Shown one piece after another: positions 1 to 5,523 of a stretch of 6,313 nucleotides of DNA. Each line of letters starts with the position of its first letter. The stretch's first letter is position 1. Under the pieces are notes generated by a model. The model was not told the DNA's origin and did no database searches. It saw only the letters and a program-made list of their open reading frames with translations. This DNA is from Rhizobium sp. Q54 (GTDB lineage: Bacteria > Pseudomonadota > Alphaproteobacteria > Rhizobiales > Beijerinckiaceae): NCBI GenBank assembly GCA_945903655.1, contig CAMDOY010000230.1:1-6313 (forward strand), read 5' to 3'. A program made the position numbers and the translations under genes.

Positions 1-55
1 GCGATCACATCGTAAGTCAGCAGCAAACGGATCGACAGATCATTTTTGTGATCGC
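1..55. repeat. 8-bp inverted repeat GCGATCAC/GTGATCGC
   Basis: GCGATCAC at 1-8 is the exact reverse complement of GTGATCGC at 48-55, separated by 39 bases. The left arm sits at the window edge, so it may extend further. A run of five T (43-47) lies just before the right arm, which is the wrong place for an intrinsic terminator on the plus strand. It could be part of the end of an upstream gene, a protein-binding dyad, or chance. Confidence 0.3.
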
Positions 56-296
56 CAAATGTAGCCCTGCACTTTAGCGCAGGTCATTCATGTCATCGCC
101 ATTGGATTTTCCGTGTTGAGATGGCGCTCATTTATGATGCCAAAAGCAATTGATTGGTATAGCCATGTGGGGTCGAGGCGCTGCTCGAAACGACACGCAT
201 TTCATTGCGTCCTTTGTTACTTTTCGGATGAACAAAGATCCAATGGACCTGGCTATATCTGACGCTGACCGGCCAGAAAAACATTCGTCGATCTCT

Positions 297-302
297 GGAG
301 GA
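297..302 (+). promoter_or_regulatory. Ribosome binding site of the exported-protein gene
   Basis: GGAGGA lies five bases before the ATG at 308. It is a near-consensus Shine-Dalgarno and fixes the start of the gene. Confidence 0.75.
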
Positions 303-307
303 TCAAG

Positions 308-781
308 ATGAAAAGCTTGGGCTTTGCAGTTCCGTTCATCATGCTGGCGCTTGCATGTCCCCCTGCGCAAGCACAGGCGCAGGCGCAGGCGAAACTGAAA
401 CTCTATGTTTCCGTGGAAGGTGTGGATCAGGACGCGCGCGAATGCGGGGTGACTGAGCAGACTCTACGGTCGCCCGCTGTGGCCACGCTCCGCAACAATC
501 GCATTGATATCGTGAATGATCGGACCCTGCCCTATCTGTCAGTGAAACCCAACGTCATGGCTTTGGCGAGCGGGAACCATTGCGTTTACAGCCTGGAAAT
601 CGCCATTCGCGATGAAGACGCGCCAAAAGTGCGCAGCGGCTTCAAAACCAAGCGAGCGAGTTCGGTTTTCTTATGCAAACAGGATAGCCTCTGGATTGTC
701 CCGAAACTGGATGTTCCCAAGAAGCTTTCAGAGAGCGTTGAACAACTGCTCAAACTATGCCTGAGCAATATCGATTATTGA
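308..781 (+). CDS. Small exported protein of unknown function
   Basis: This encodes a 157-residue protein I do not recognise. Residues 1 to about 28 look like a Sec signal peptide: a Lys near the start, a hydrophobic core (about residues 5-16) and an alanine/glutamine-rich end with several AQA cleavage options. The mature part, about 130 residues, has cysteines at 46, 92, 123 and 151, enough for two disulfide bonds, and alternating hydrophobic stretches suggesting a small beta-rich periplasmic fold. A loose lipobox (ALAC, Cys17) leaves a lipoprotein as an alternative, although its -3 residue is not the usual Leu. The start is well supported by GGAGGA five bases upstream. It stands alone on the plus strand, converging with the monooxygenase gene, so nothing links it to the catabolic genes. 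Export is fairly sure; function is unknown. Confidence 0.75.
   Translation: MKSLGFAVPFIMLALACPPAQAQAQAQAKLKLYVSVEGVDQDARECGVTEQTLRSPAVATLRNNRIDIVNDRTLPYLSVKPNVMALASGNHCVYSLEIAIRDEDAPKVRSGFKTKRASSVFLCKQDSLWIVPKLDVPKKLSESVEQLLKLCLSNIDY
374..391 (+). repeat. Three tandem CAGGCG hexamers inside the signal-peptide end
   Basis: CAGGCG occurs three times in a row and encodes the repeating Ala-Gln stretch around residues 22-28 of the exported protein. Because the unit is six bases, gain or loss of copies keeps the reading frame and only changes the length of the region around the signal peptidase site. Confidence 0.7.
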
Positions 782-861
782 TCTTTCCTGTCCAGCTCAT
801 CCATCCCCATGCCAGTCACGGACGCCTTGAGCGCTTTGACCCTGTGCACACAAGAACCCAC
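782..861. other. Convergent intergenic gap without a clear terminator
   Basis: Eighty bases separate the ends of the exported-protein gene (+) and the monooxygenase gene (-). I looked for a GC-rich stem followed by a T run in either direction and found only the short palindrome AGCGCT, with no T tract. Termination here may be Rho-dependent or occur inside the opposing gene. Confidence 0.45.
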
Positions 862-1908
862 TCAATCTGGAAAATGAGGCAGCACCTCCTTGCAGAAGAG
901 GCGCAATGAGGCTCTGGCGTCTTCAAGACTGATGCCTCCGAAATTGACCTGCACAGACGCATGTTCGAAGGGACCAATTCTTTCGAGGCATTGGCGAATC
1001 GAAGCGATGATGTCCGCAGGCGAGCCAATCCAGGCGCCGCCGCTTTCGATCTGGGATTCGAAAGTCGCGGATTTCAGTTTCTGCATGGATTGCTGATAGC
1101 CCTTGTAATCCCTGGACTCCGCGCCATTGACCCAGTCGGCGACGCATTCGTTCAGGGCGATGAAATAGTCCTCGAATGGGGCCCGTGAGATCTCGCGAGC
1201 CTTGTTCGTGTCTTCATGACAAAACATATGAAACGCGATCATGACCTCGCCGGCGCCCGCATGCCCCGCGTCTTTCCAGGCCTTCCTGTAGATTTCAAGA
1301 AGCGGTTTGATGTTGCCGATCGGAATCGCCATCAGCGCATGGCCCTCACGACCGGCGAATTCAAAGGTTTCGGGGCTCTGGGTCGCCGCAATGAAAAATT
1401 TGGGACGCGGTTGCTGGGTAGGGCGCGGAAGGGACAGGACATTTTCAAAAGTATGGAACTGCCCCCTATGCGTCGCCTGACGCTGGGTGAGCAGAACATG
1501 CAACTGCTCGATCCCTTCATAAAACCGGGCCTGGGATTCATCCGTCGAAATCTTGAAGGTCCGAAATTCATGGGGGAGAAACGCGCGCGCCAATCCCACG
1601 TCAAGCCGCCCACCGGAGATGGCGTCAAGCATCCCGATTTCACCAGCGAGTTTCAACGGATTGTTGAAGACGGGCAGCACCGCGCCCGAGACCAGCCTCA
1701 GGCGGCGCGTACGTTGGGAGACCGCTGAGAGAAATATGAGGGGATTGGGCGCGAAGCCGCCATAGCGATGAAAATAATGTTCGACAATACGGGCATGGGT
1801 GAAGCCCAGTTCATCGGCTTCATCCGCCAGTTCCAGACTGTCATTGAAGTACTGAACAGCGTCGTCATCCGCCCCGCGCACCGGGAAATATTGCATTCCA
1901 AATTGCAT
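862..1908 (-). CDS. Luciferase-like flavin-dependent monooxygenase (LLM class)
   Basis: This 348-residue protein belongs to the bacterial luciferase-like family, which uses reduced flavin (FMNH2 or F420) and usually O2 to oxidise small organic substrates in the cytoplasm. Sequence support: the N-terminus MQFGMQYFP begins a TIM-barrel strand; EHYF (residues 43-46) matches the EHHF motif of LuxA, with His44 at the same number as the LuxA catalytic histidine; VLPVFNNPLKLAGE (77-90) and LDAISGGRLDVGLARA (94-109) follow the conserved LuxA pattern around the flavin site; GSPADI (295-300) is the usual late motif of the class. The length is normal and complete. The start is supported by a GGTGA-type Shine-Dalgarno six bases upstream. 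It lies 129 bp downstream of the Bug gene on the same strand. Family is sure; substrate and flavin type are unknown. Confidence 0.9.
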   Translation of the reverse strand: MQFGMQYFPVRGADDDAVQYFNDSLELADEADELGFTHARIVEHYFHRYGGFAPNPLIFLSAVSQRTRRLRLVSGAVLPVFNNPLKLAGEIGMLDAISGGRLDVGLARAFLPHEFRTFKISTDESQARFYEGIEQLHVLLTQRQATHRGQFHTFENVLSLPRPTQQPRPKFFIAATQSPETFEFAGREGHALMAIPIGNIKPLLEIYRKAWKDAGHAGAGEVMIAFHMFCHEDTNKAREISRAPFEDYFIALNECVADWVNGAESRDYKGYQQSMQKLKSATFESQIESGGAWIGSPADIIASIRQCLERIGPFEHASVQVNFGGISLEDARASLRLFCKEVLPHFPD

Positions 1909-1947
1909 GGACCATCACCCCGAAAGAAACGCCGCCGCTTTATTGTT

Positions 1948-1981
1948 GTTCAAGATCCTTCGCACGGAAGCGAAATTGAAC
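1948..1981. repeat. Nested dyad between the binding-protein and monooxygenase genes
   Basis: GTTCAA (1948-1953) pairs with TTGAAC (1976-1981), and inside it TTCGC (1959-1963) pairs with GCGAA (1970-1974) around a six-base loop. The bulge is uneven: five bases on one side, one on the other. It lies 40 to 73 bases upstream of the monooxygenase start codon. There is no T run after it on either strand, so it is not a standard terminator. It could be an operator, an mRNA hairpin at the end of the binding-protein transcript, or chance. Confidence 0.4.
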
Positions 1982-2037
1982 GTTGTGCGCCGTGCCAAGC
2001 CAGATTGATCGATGCTGCGCGTCAGGCGCCCTCAGCT

Positions 2038-3015
2038 TTATTGCTCCAGCTTGATGCCAAGGGTCTTGACGATCCCCGCCCATTTGTCCTGTTCAGCGCG
2101 GACGAAGGACTGGAAGTCGGCGATCTCCATGGGCGCAGGCTCAAGTCCCGCATTCGTGAAAACCTTCAATGTTTCGGGCGCCATCATCGCCTTGTTGAAC
2201 TCCCGATGCGCGCCCGTCACGGCTTCGGGCGGCGTTCCCGTCGGGGCGACGATGCAAAACCAGGTGGAGGCTGAGAGGTCGCCATGCCCGAGCTCGGCGA
2301 GCGTCGGAATTTCCTGCAATGTTGGCACTCTCTGAGGACTGGCGGTGGCCAATATCCTGACCTTGCCCCCCCGCATGAATTCCGTCGCCGCAGGGGCGGA
2401 AAGAATGCCAAGCTGGATATGCTGGCCCATGAGCGCGTTCAGAATGGGCGCATCGCCACCATAGGGCACATGCGCCGCCTTGACGCCGAATTTCCGATTG
2501 ATGAGCTCGCCGACCAGATGGCCGGAGGAACCCGGACCATTCGTAGAATAGTTCATCTTGTCAGGATTCTTCCTGGCGTAATCGATCAACCCGGCTAAAT
2601 CAGTCGCTGGCAATTCCATGGGCGTGGCGAGAACAATCGGCAGTTCCGTCATCTTGGCGATCGGGATGAAATCCTTACGCGCATCGAAGGGGAGAGACTG
2701 CGAAAGCGCGGGATTGATGGCGAGCGTCGATAGCGTTCCAACGCCCAGCGTGTAGCCATCCGCTGGCGCCCGCGCCACCGCAGTAATGCCCACATTGCCC
2801 GCAGCCCCTGGCCGATTTTCGATGACCACGGATTGACCCATGTTCTCGGCCATCTTTGCGCCAATGGCCCGCGTGAGCATGTCAGCGGCGCCCCCCGGCG
2901 GGAAGGTGACGATGATCTTGATGGGCTGGCGCGGCCAGGCCTGCGCCAGAACGGGGCTGGTCCCGGCGATGCAAAGCGCCAGAAACGCGCTCGAAAGAGC
3001 AAGGAATCGATTCAT
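2038..3015 (-). CDS. Bug/TctC-family tripartite tricarboxylate transporter substrate-binding protein
   Basis: This is a 325-residue periplasmic solute-binding protein of the Bug (TctC) family, which captures carboxylates and related small molecules for TctAB-type transporters or for sensing. Residues 1-26 form a signal peptide (hydrophobic core 4-18, cleavage after AQA at 24-26). Then come the family landmarks: WPRQPIKIIVTFPPGGAADMLTR (27-49, given as key blocks PIKIIV and PPGGAAD), VVIENRPGAAGNVG (63-76), ADGYTL (85-90), NGPGSSGHL (159-167), and VPYGGDAPILNALMGQ (183-198). Length is normal. I place the start at the second in-frame ATG because GGGAGG sits six bases before it; the ATG 18 bases upstream would add MNGRRT and its codons overlap that site. 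No TctA or TctB gene is present here, so it is an orphan, as is common for Bug proteins. Ligand unknown; a substrate of the neighbouring CoA synthetase is a guess. Confidence 0.92.
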   Translation of the reverse strand: MNRFLALSSAFLALCIAGTSPVLAQAWPRQPIKIIVTFPPGGAADMLTRAIGAKMAENMGQSVVIENRPGAAGNVGITAVARAPADGYTLGVGTLSTLAINPALSQSLPFDARKDFIPIAKMTELPIVLATPMELPATDLAGLIDYARKNPDKMNYSTNGPGSSGHLVGELINRKFGVKAAHVPYGGDAPILNALMGQHIQLGILSAPAATEFMRGGKVRILATASPQRVPTLQEIPTLAELGHGDLSASTWFCIVAPTGTPPEAVTGAHREFNKAMMAPETLKVFTNAGLEPAPMEIADFQSFVRAEQDKWAGIVKTLGIKLEQ

Positions 3016-3021
3016 TGTTCG

Positions 3022-3027
3022 CCTCCC
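3022..3027 (-). promoter_or_regulatory. Ribosome binding site deciding the binding-protein start
   Basis: On the minus strand GGGAGG stands six bases before the ATG at 3015. This favours that start over the in-frame ATG at 3033, which has no comparable site at a good distance. Confidence 0.7.
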
Positions 3028-3061
3028 GTTCATCGGCGTTTTGAAACTTCGCCATTATTTC

Positions 3062-3091
3062 TTTTTTATCACCGCGCCAATGGAGTGTCCA
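3062..3091 (-). promoter_or_regulatory. Possible promoter of the binding-protein gene
   Basis: On the minus strand, TGGACA (five of six matches to TTGACA), a spacer of about 17 bases and TAAAAA (four of six to TATAAT) precede the Bug gene. The -35 element falls in the loop side of the hairpin at 3072-3102. The match is modest and A/T-rich runs make such hits easy to find, so this is tentative. Confidence 0.25.
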
Positions 3092-3102
3092 TCATGGCGC
3101 GG
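3072..3102. repeat. Strong imperfect hairpin between the synthetase and binding-protein genes
   Basis: CCGCGCCA (3072-3079) pairs exactly with TGGCGCGG (3095-3102); directly inside, ATGG (3080-3083) pairs with CCAT (3089-3092) around a five-base loop, with a two-base bulge (3093-3094). That gives 12 mostly G-C pairs. Read on the minus strand, the stem is followed by an A run, not a T run, so it is not a classic intrinsic terminator for the synthetase; on the plus strand the T run precedes it. It may protect or help process the 3' end of the synthetase mRNA, or be an operator for the binding-protein gene. Confidence 0.55.
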
Positions 3103-3171
3103 CGAACATATGGGTTCTGGGATTGCCAAGATGCGCCTGTGCGCAACGCGAACACGGGCGCCTCGGCTTGT

Positions 3172-5310
3172 CTATTGCTTCGTCACGATCAACGCATCCA
3201 GTGCGCTCGCGCCTTCGCCATAGACCATCAGCGGATTCACATCGATCTCCATGATATCCGGATTGCTGCGCATCAAATTCCCCACCGCTACCGCAACTTT
3301 CGCAATGGCGTTCAAATCTGATGCTGGAGAGCCGCGAAAGCCCTTCAGCAGCTTCGCCGTTTTCAGCTTCAGCAATTCGTCGATGATCGCTTCTTCCGAC
3401 AGATCAGCAGGCATCAACCTCACGTCGCCGATGGCTTCGATGAGCACGCCGCCAATGCCCGCGACGATCACCGGCCCCCAACGAGGGTCACGTTTTGCGC
3501 CCACCACCATCTCAAGGCCACGTTTCGACATGACTTCGATCAAAACGCCATCAAGCGCGATGGAGGCGTTGTAGGCCTTCACATTGTCATAGAGTGTCCG
3601 CCAAGCTTCACGCACGCCAGCAGCATCGGCGATATTGAGTAGCACGCCCCCGGCCTCGGTCTTGTGCGCGAGTTTGGCCGCCTGGGCTTTCATGGCCACA
3701 GGGAAGCCGATCCGTTCGGCGATGGCGACGGCCTCATCAACGGAACGGGCGAGATCGCCAGGGGGAATAGCGACGCCCGCCGCAGCCAGCACCTTTTTAC
3801 CCAGCCATTCCGGCTGAGACCCGACGCCCAACTCTGGCACATTGGCGATGGGCCTGGCGGGAATCGTTTTCTTGGCGCGCTCCAGCGCCACGCCATGCTT
3901 GTAAAGCTGCAACAGGGCCCGCAGCGAACGATCAGCGGAGCGCGAAATAATGACGCGATGCTCCCGCGCCATGTCCACAAAATCCTGCGGCAGTGGGTTA
4001 CGGTCGCCCAGCACCGAAAAGATGAGCGGCTTTGTGCTGCCCTTGGCCGCCGCCAGCACGAATTTGAGATAGGTCACCGCAGCCGAAGGCGTGCCAAGCG
4101 GAATCGATATCAACAAAGAGCCGATCTTGGGATCATCCAGCAAAGCGGAGCAACCCAACTGCATCAAATCGGGTTGCCAGACAGGCTGCGTCGTCAAATC
4201 CAGAGGATTGCGCGGCGTGGCGAAACCCGGCAGCGCGGCGCGCATGGTCTTCTCAGCCTCGGCGGACAGAGGCGGCACCGGAAGCCCGATTTCGTCGCAG
4301 AAATCAAGCGCAATGGCGCAGAAAGCGCCGGAGAAGGTCAAGATGCCCGGCCCATATGGCAGGGGATTGGGGAACCGGGCCAGCACCTCGGCTGCATCCA
4401 CGAGTTCGTCCACATTGTCGCAAAACACGATTCCCGCATGCTCAACCAGGGTGCGCATGAGCAAGTGATCGCCCGCTAACGCGCCTGTATGCGAACTGAC
4501 CGCATCGCCGGCGGCGGCTGTCCGCCCCGGATGCATCATCATGACAGGCTTGCCTGCCGCCCGCGCCCGCGCCGCCGCCTGCATGAATCCCTGGGGATCG
4601 CGCACTTCCTCCACATAGACGATAATCAGTTTCGTCGCGGGATCGGCCACGAAGAAATCGACGAAATCCGGCAGCCCAAGGCCAGCCTCATTCCCTGTGG
4701 AGATGGTGTAGGACACCGGCAGGTCGCGCAATTCCAGCCCGAGGCGCACATGCGACATCAAGCCCCCGCTTTGGGAGAGTATCGCGGTTCCAGGATCACG
4801 CCCAACGGCCATTCTGGGAACCTTGGTCGATGAGACGAATCCGGCCTGAAAGCCATCAACGAAATTCGTATAACCAAGACAATTCGGCCCCAGCAGCGCG
4901 ATGCCGCCATCATGGGCGATCCTGGCGATTTCTTCCTGCCTGGCCCTTTCGCCAACCTCGGCGAATCCGGAGGCGAAGATCACAACGGCCTTCACCTTGC
5001 GGCGCACGCAGGCTTCCAGCGCATCTTTCACGCCGACCACGGGCAGGGTGAATATCGCGAGATTGACGCCTTCAGGCAGTTCATCAATTTCTTTGAAAAC
5101 GCTGCGCCCGTCCACTTCGCCGCCGCTGCGGCCAACCAGGTAAATCTCCCCGGCATATCCATTGCCCGTGAGGTTGGTCAGGGCGTTCATGCCCGCCGAG
5201 CCGGGCTTGGCTGATAGCCCGATGATGGCTACCGACTTCGGGCGAACGAAATATTCCACCGCCATGGCGCCACGCGAAAAGTTTTCACCAGCCGAATCTC
5301 TACCGGTCAT
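3172..5310 (-). CDS. Acyl-CoA synthetase of the acetate-CoA ligase (NDP-forming) superfamily
   Basis: This 712-residue cytoplasmic enzyme should join a carboxylic acid to CoA using ATP, giving ADP and phosphate through a phosphohistidine. Domains in order: CoA-binding Rossmann domain (about 20-150; PKSVAIIGLSAKPGSAG at 24-40, LLGPNCLG at 139-146); succinyl-CoA-ligase-like domain (about 172-310; AILSQSGGL at 176-184, GNEAGL at 206-211) with the phosphorylated-His motif SSHTGALAG, His274; a linker domain (about 318-470); and a C-terminal ATP-grasp domain (about 494-712; AHKTEAGGV at 548-556, DPRWGP at 608-613, GIGGVLIE at 618-625, metal-binding EIDVNPL at 688-694). Both halves are fused in one complete chain and no acetyltransferase domain is present. 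The start is uncertain: the ATG at 5310 has a weak GGGGCTGGG before it, while Met16 (5265) begins the usual family sequence. Feruloyl-CoA synthetase FerA belongs to this superfamily; the substrate here is unknown. Confidence 0.9.
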   Translation of the reverse strand: MTGRDSAGENFSRGAMAVEYFVRPKSVAIIGLSAKPGSAGMNALTNLTGNGYAGEIYLVGRSGGEVDGRSVFKEIDELPEGVNLAIFTLPVVGVKDALEACVRRKVKAVVIFASGFAEVGERARQEEIARIAHDGGIALLGPNCLGYTNFVDGFQAGFVSSTKVPRMAVGRDPGTAILSQSGGLMSHVRLGLELRDLPVSYTISTGNEAGLGLPDFVDFFVADPATKLIIVYVEEVRDPQGFMQAAARARAAGKPVMMMHPGRTAAAGDAVSSHTGALAGDHLLMRTLVEHAGIVFCDNVDELVDAAEVLARFPNPLPYGPGILTFSGAFCAIALDFCDEIGLPVPPLSAEAEKTMRAALPGFATPRNPLDLTTQPVWQPDLMQLGCSALLDDPKIGSLLISIPLGTPSAAVTYLKFVLAAAKGSTKPLIFSVLGDRNPLPQDFVDMAREHRVIISRSADRSLRALLQLYKHGVALERAKKTIPARPIANVPELGVGSQPEWLGKKVLAAAGVAIPPGDLARSVDEAVAIAERIGFPVAMKAQAAKLAHKTEAGGVLLNIADAAGVREAWRTLYDNVKAYNASIALDGVLIEVMSKRGLEMVVGAKRDPRWGPVIVAGIGGVLIEAIGDVRLMPADLSEEAIIDELLKLKTAKLLKGFRGSPASDLNAIAKVAVAVGNLMRSNPDIMEIDVNPLMVYGEGASALDALIVTKQ

Positions 5311-5324
5311 CCCAGCCCCATCAA

Positions 5325-5330
5325 ATTATA
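5325..5330 (-). promoter_or_regulatory. Consensus -10 box (TATAAT) before the synthetase gene
   Basis: TATAAT is read on the minus strand 14 bases before the ATG at 5310. No good -35 hexamer stands 16 to 18 bases upstream. If it is a real -10 box, transcription would begin about 7 bases before that ATG, leaving almost no leader, which would favour translation from Met16 (5265) or a near-leaderless message. An imperfect palindrome around GCATGC (5346-5360) lies just upstream. Confidence 0.3.
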
Positions 5331-5416
5331 CGCATTTCCCCCAGGAAGCGCATGCAGCTTTCTTGAGCAGCGCAGCGCCGTTTGAAGAAATTCGAGCTTA
5401 TGTCCCCCCGCAACAG

Positions 5417-5446
5417 TTGACAAGGCGGATTAACAACTTGTCAGAT
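5417..5446 (+). promoter_or_regulatory. Probable promoter of the crotonase gene
   Basis: A perfect TTGACA (5417-5422) is followed after 18 bases by TCAGAT (5441-5446), a weak -10 with three of six matches. This would give a leader of about 70 bases before the ATG at 5524. The -35 is convincing, the -10 is not; alphaproteobacterial promoters often have poor -10 boxes. Confidence 0.4.
5418..5443. promoter_or_regulatory. Candidate operator: perfect 7-bp inverted repeat over the promoter
   Basis: TGACAAG (5418-5424) and CTTGTCA (5437-5443) are exact reverse complements with a 12-base spacer, giving half-site centres 19 bp apart, close to two helical turns. The left arm overlaps the TTGACA box and the right arm reaches the -10 position. 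A second small palindrome, CAAC-A-GTTG (5411-5419), overlaps the left arm. Such placement suits a dimeric repressor; no regulator gene is present in the window. Confidence 0.45.
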
Positions 5447-5510
5447 AGGCGTGGAAAACGAATGGCCGGGGCTGAAAAAGAGCACGGTCGGGACAATGCG
5501 CAAGGTGGGA

Positions 5511-5517
5511 AAGAAGG
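5511..5517 (+). promoter_or_regulatory. Ribosome binding site of the crotonase gene
   Basis: AAGAAGG lies six bases before the ATG at 5524. An in-frame TGA at 5473 and the lack of another in-frame start codon after it support this start. Confidence 0.65.
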
Positions 5518-5523
5518 CACTCC

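Larger units (their letters stand above)
1..307. other. Non-coding or undetermined left flank
   Basis: No ORF in this stretch looks like a known protein. It holds an 8-bp inverted repeat (1-8 with 48-55), a weak 5-bp stem (66-70 with 79-83), and an unrecognised 48-codon ORF (165-311, +) without a ribosome binding site, whose TGA overlaps the ATG of the next gene. A promoter for the gene at 308 should lie here, but I could not identify a convincing -35/-10 pair. The right end carries the Shine-Dalgarno GGAGGA at 297-302. An 80-residue minus-strand ORF (370-128) has no recognisable domain and overlaps the signal-peptide coding region, so I treat it as chance. Confidence 0.5.

Noticed and set aside
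128..370. 80-residue minus-strand ORF in the left flank
   Set aside because: There is no domain and its start lies inside the well-supported signal-peptide coding region of the plus-strand gene.
1216..1728. 170-residue plus-strand ORF inside the monooxygenase gene
   Set aside because: It is antisense to a complete luciferase-like protein with conserved motifs and has no features of its own.
2959..2985. Lipoprotein signal in the Bug protein (Cys15)
   Set aside because: The residue before Cys15 is Leu, which does not fit a lipobox, and a normal AQA signal peptidase site follows at residues 24-26.
3016..3033. Upstream start of the Bug protein (MNGRRT extension)
   Set aside because: The GGGAGG ribosome binding site lies within these codons and is correctly spaced for the ATG at 3015.
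3072..3102. Intrinsic terminator for the synthetase gene
   Set aside because: The stem is strong, but on the minus strand it is followed by an A run rather than a T run.
3664..4479. 271-residue ORF on the plus strand inside the acyl-CoA synthetase gene
   Set aside because: The protein is rich in Arg, Gln and His, as expected from antisense reading of a coding frame, and has no domain; the opposite strand encodes a complete synthetase.
3172..5310. Protein acetyltransferase (Pat-like) annotation of the synthetase
   Set aside because: Pat-type proteins carry an added GNAT domain; this chain ends right after the ATP-grasp domain and keeps the phosphohistidine motif of an active CoA ligase.
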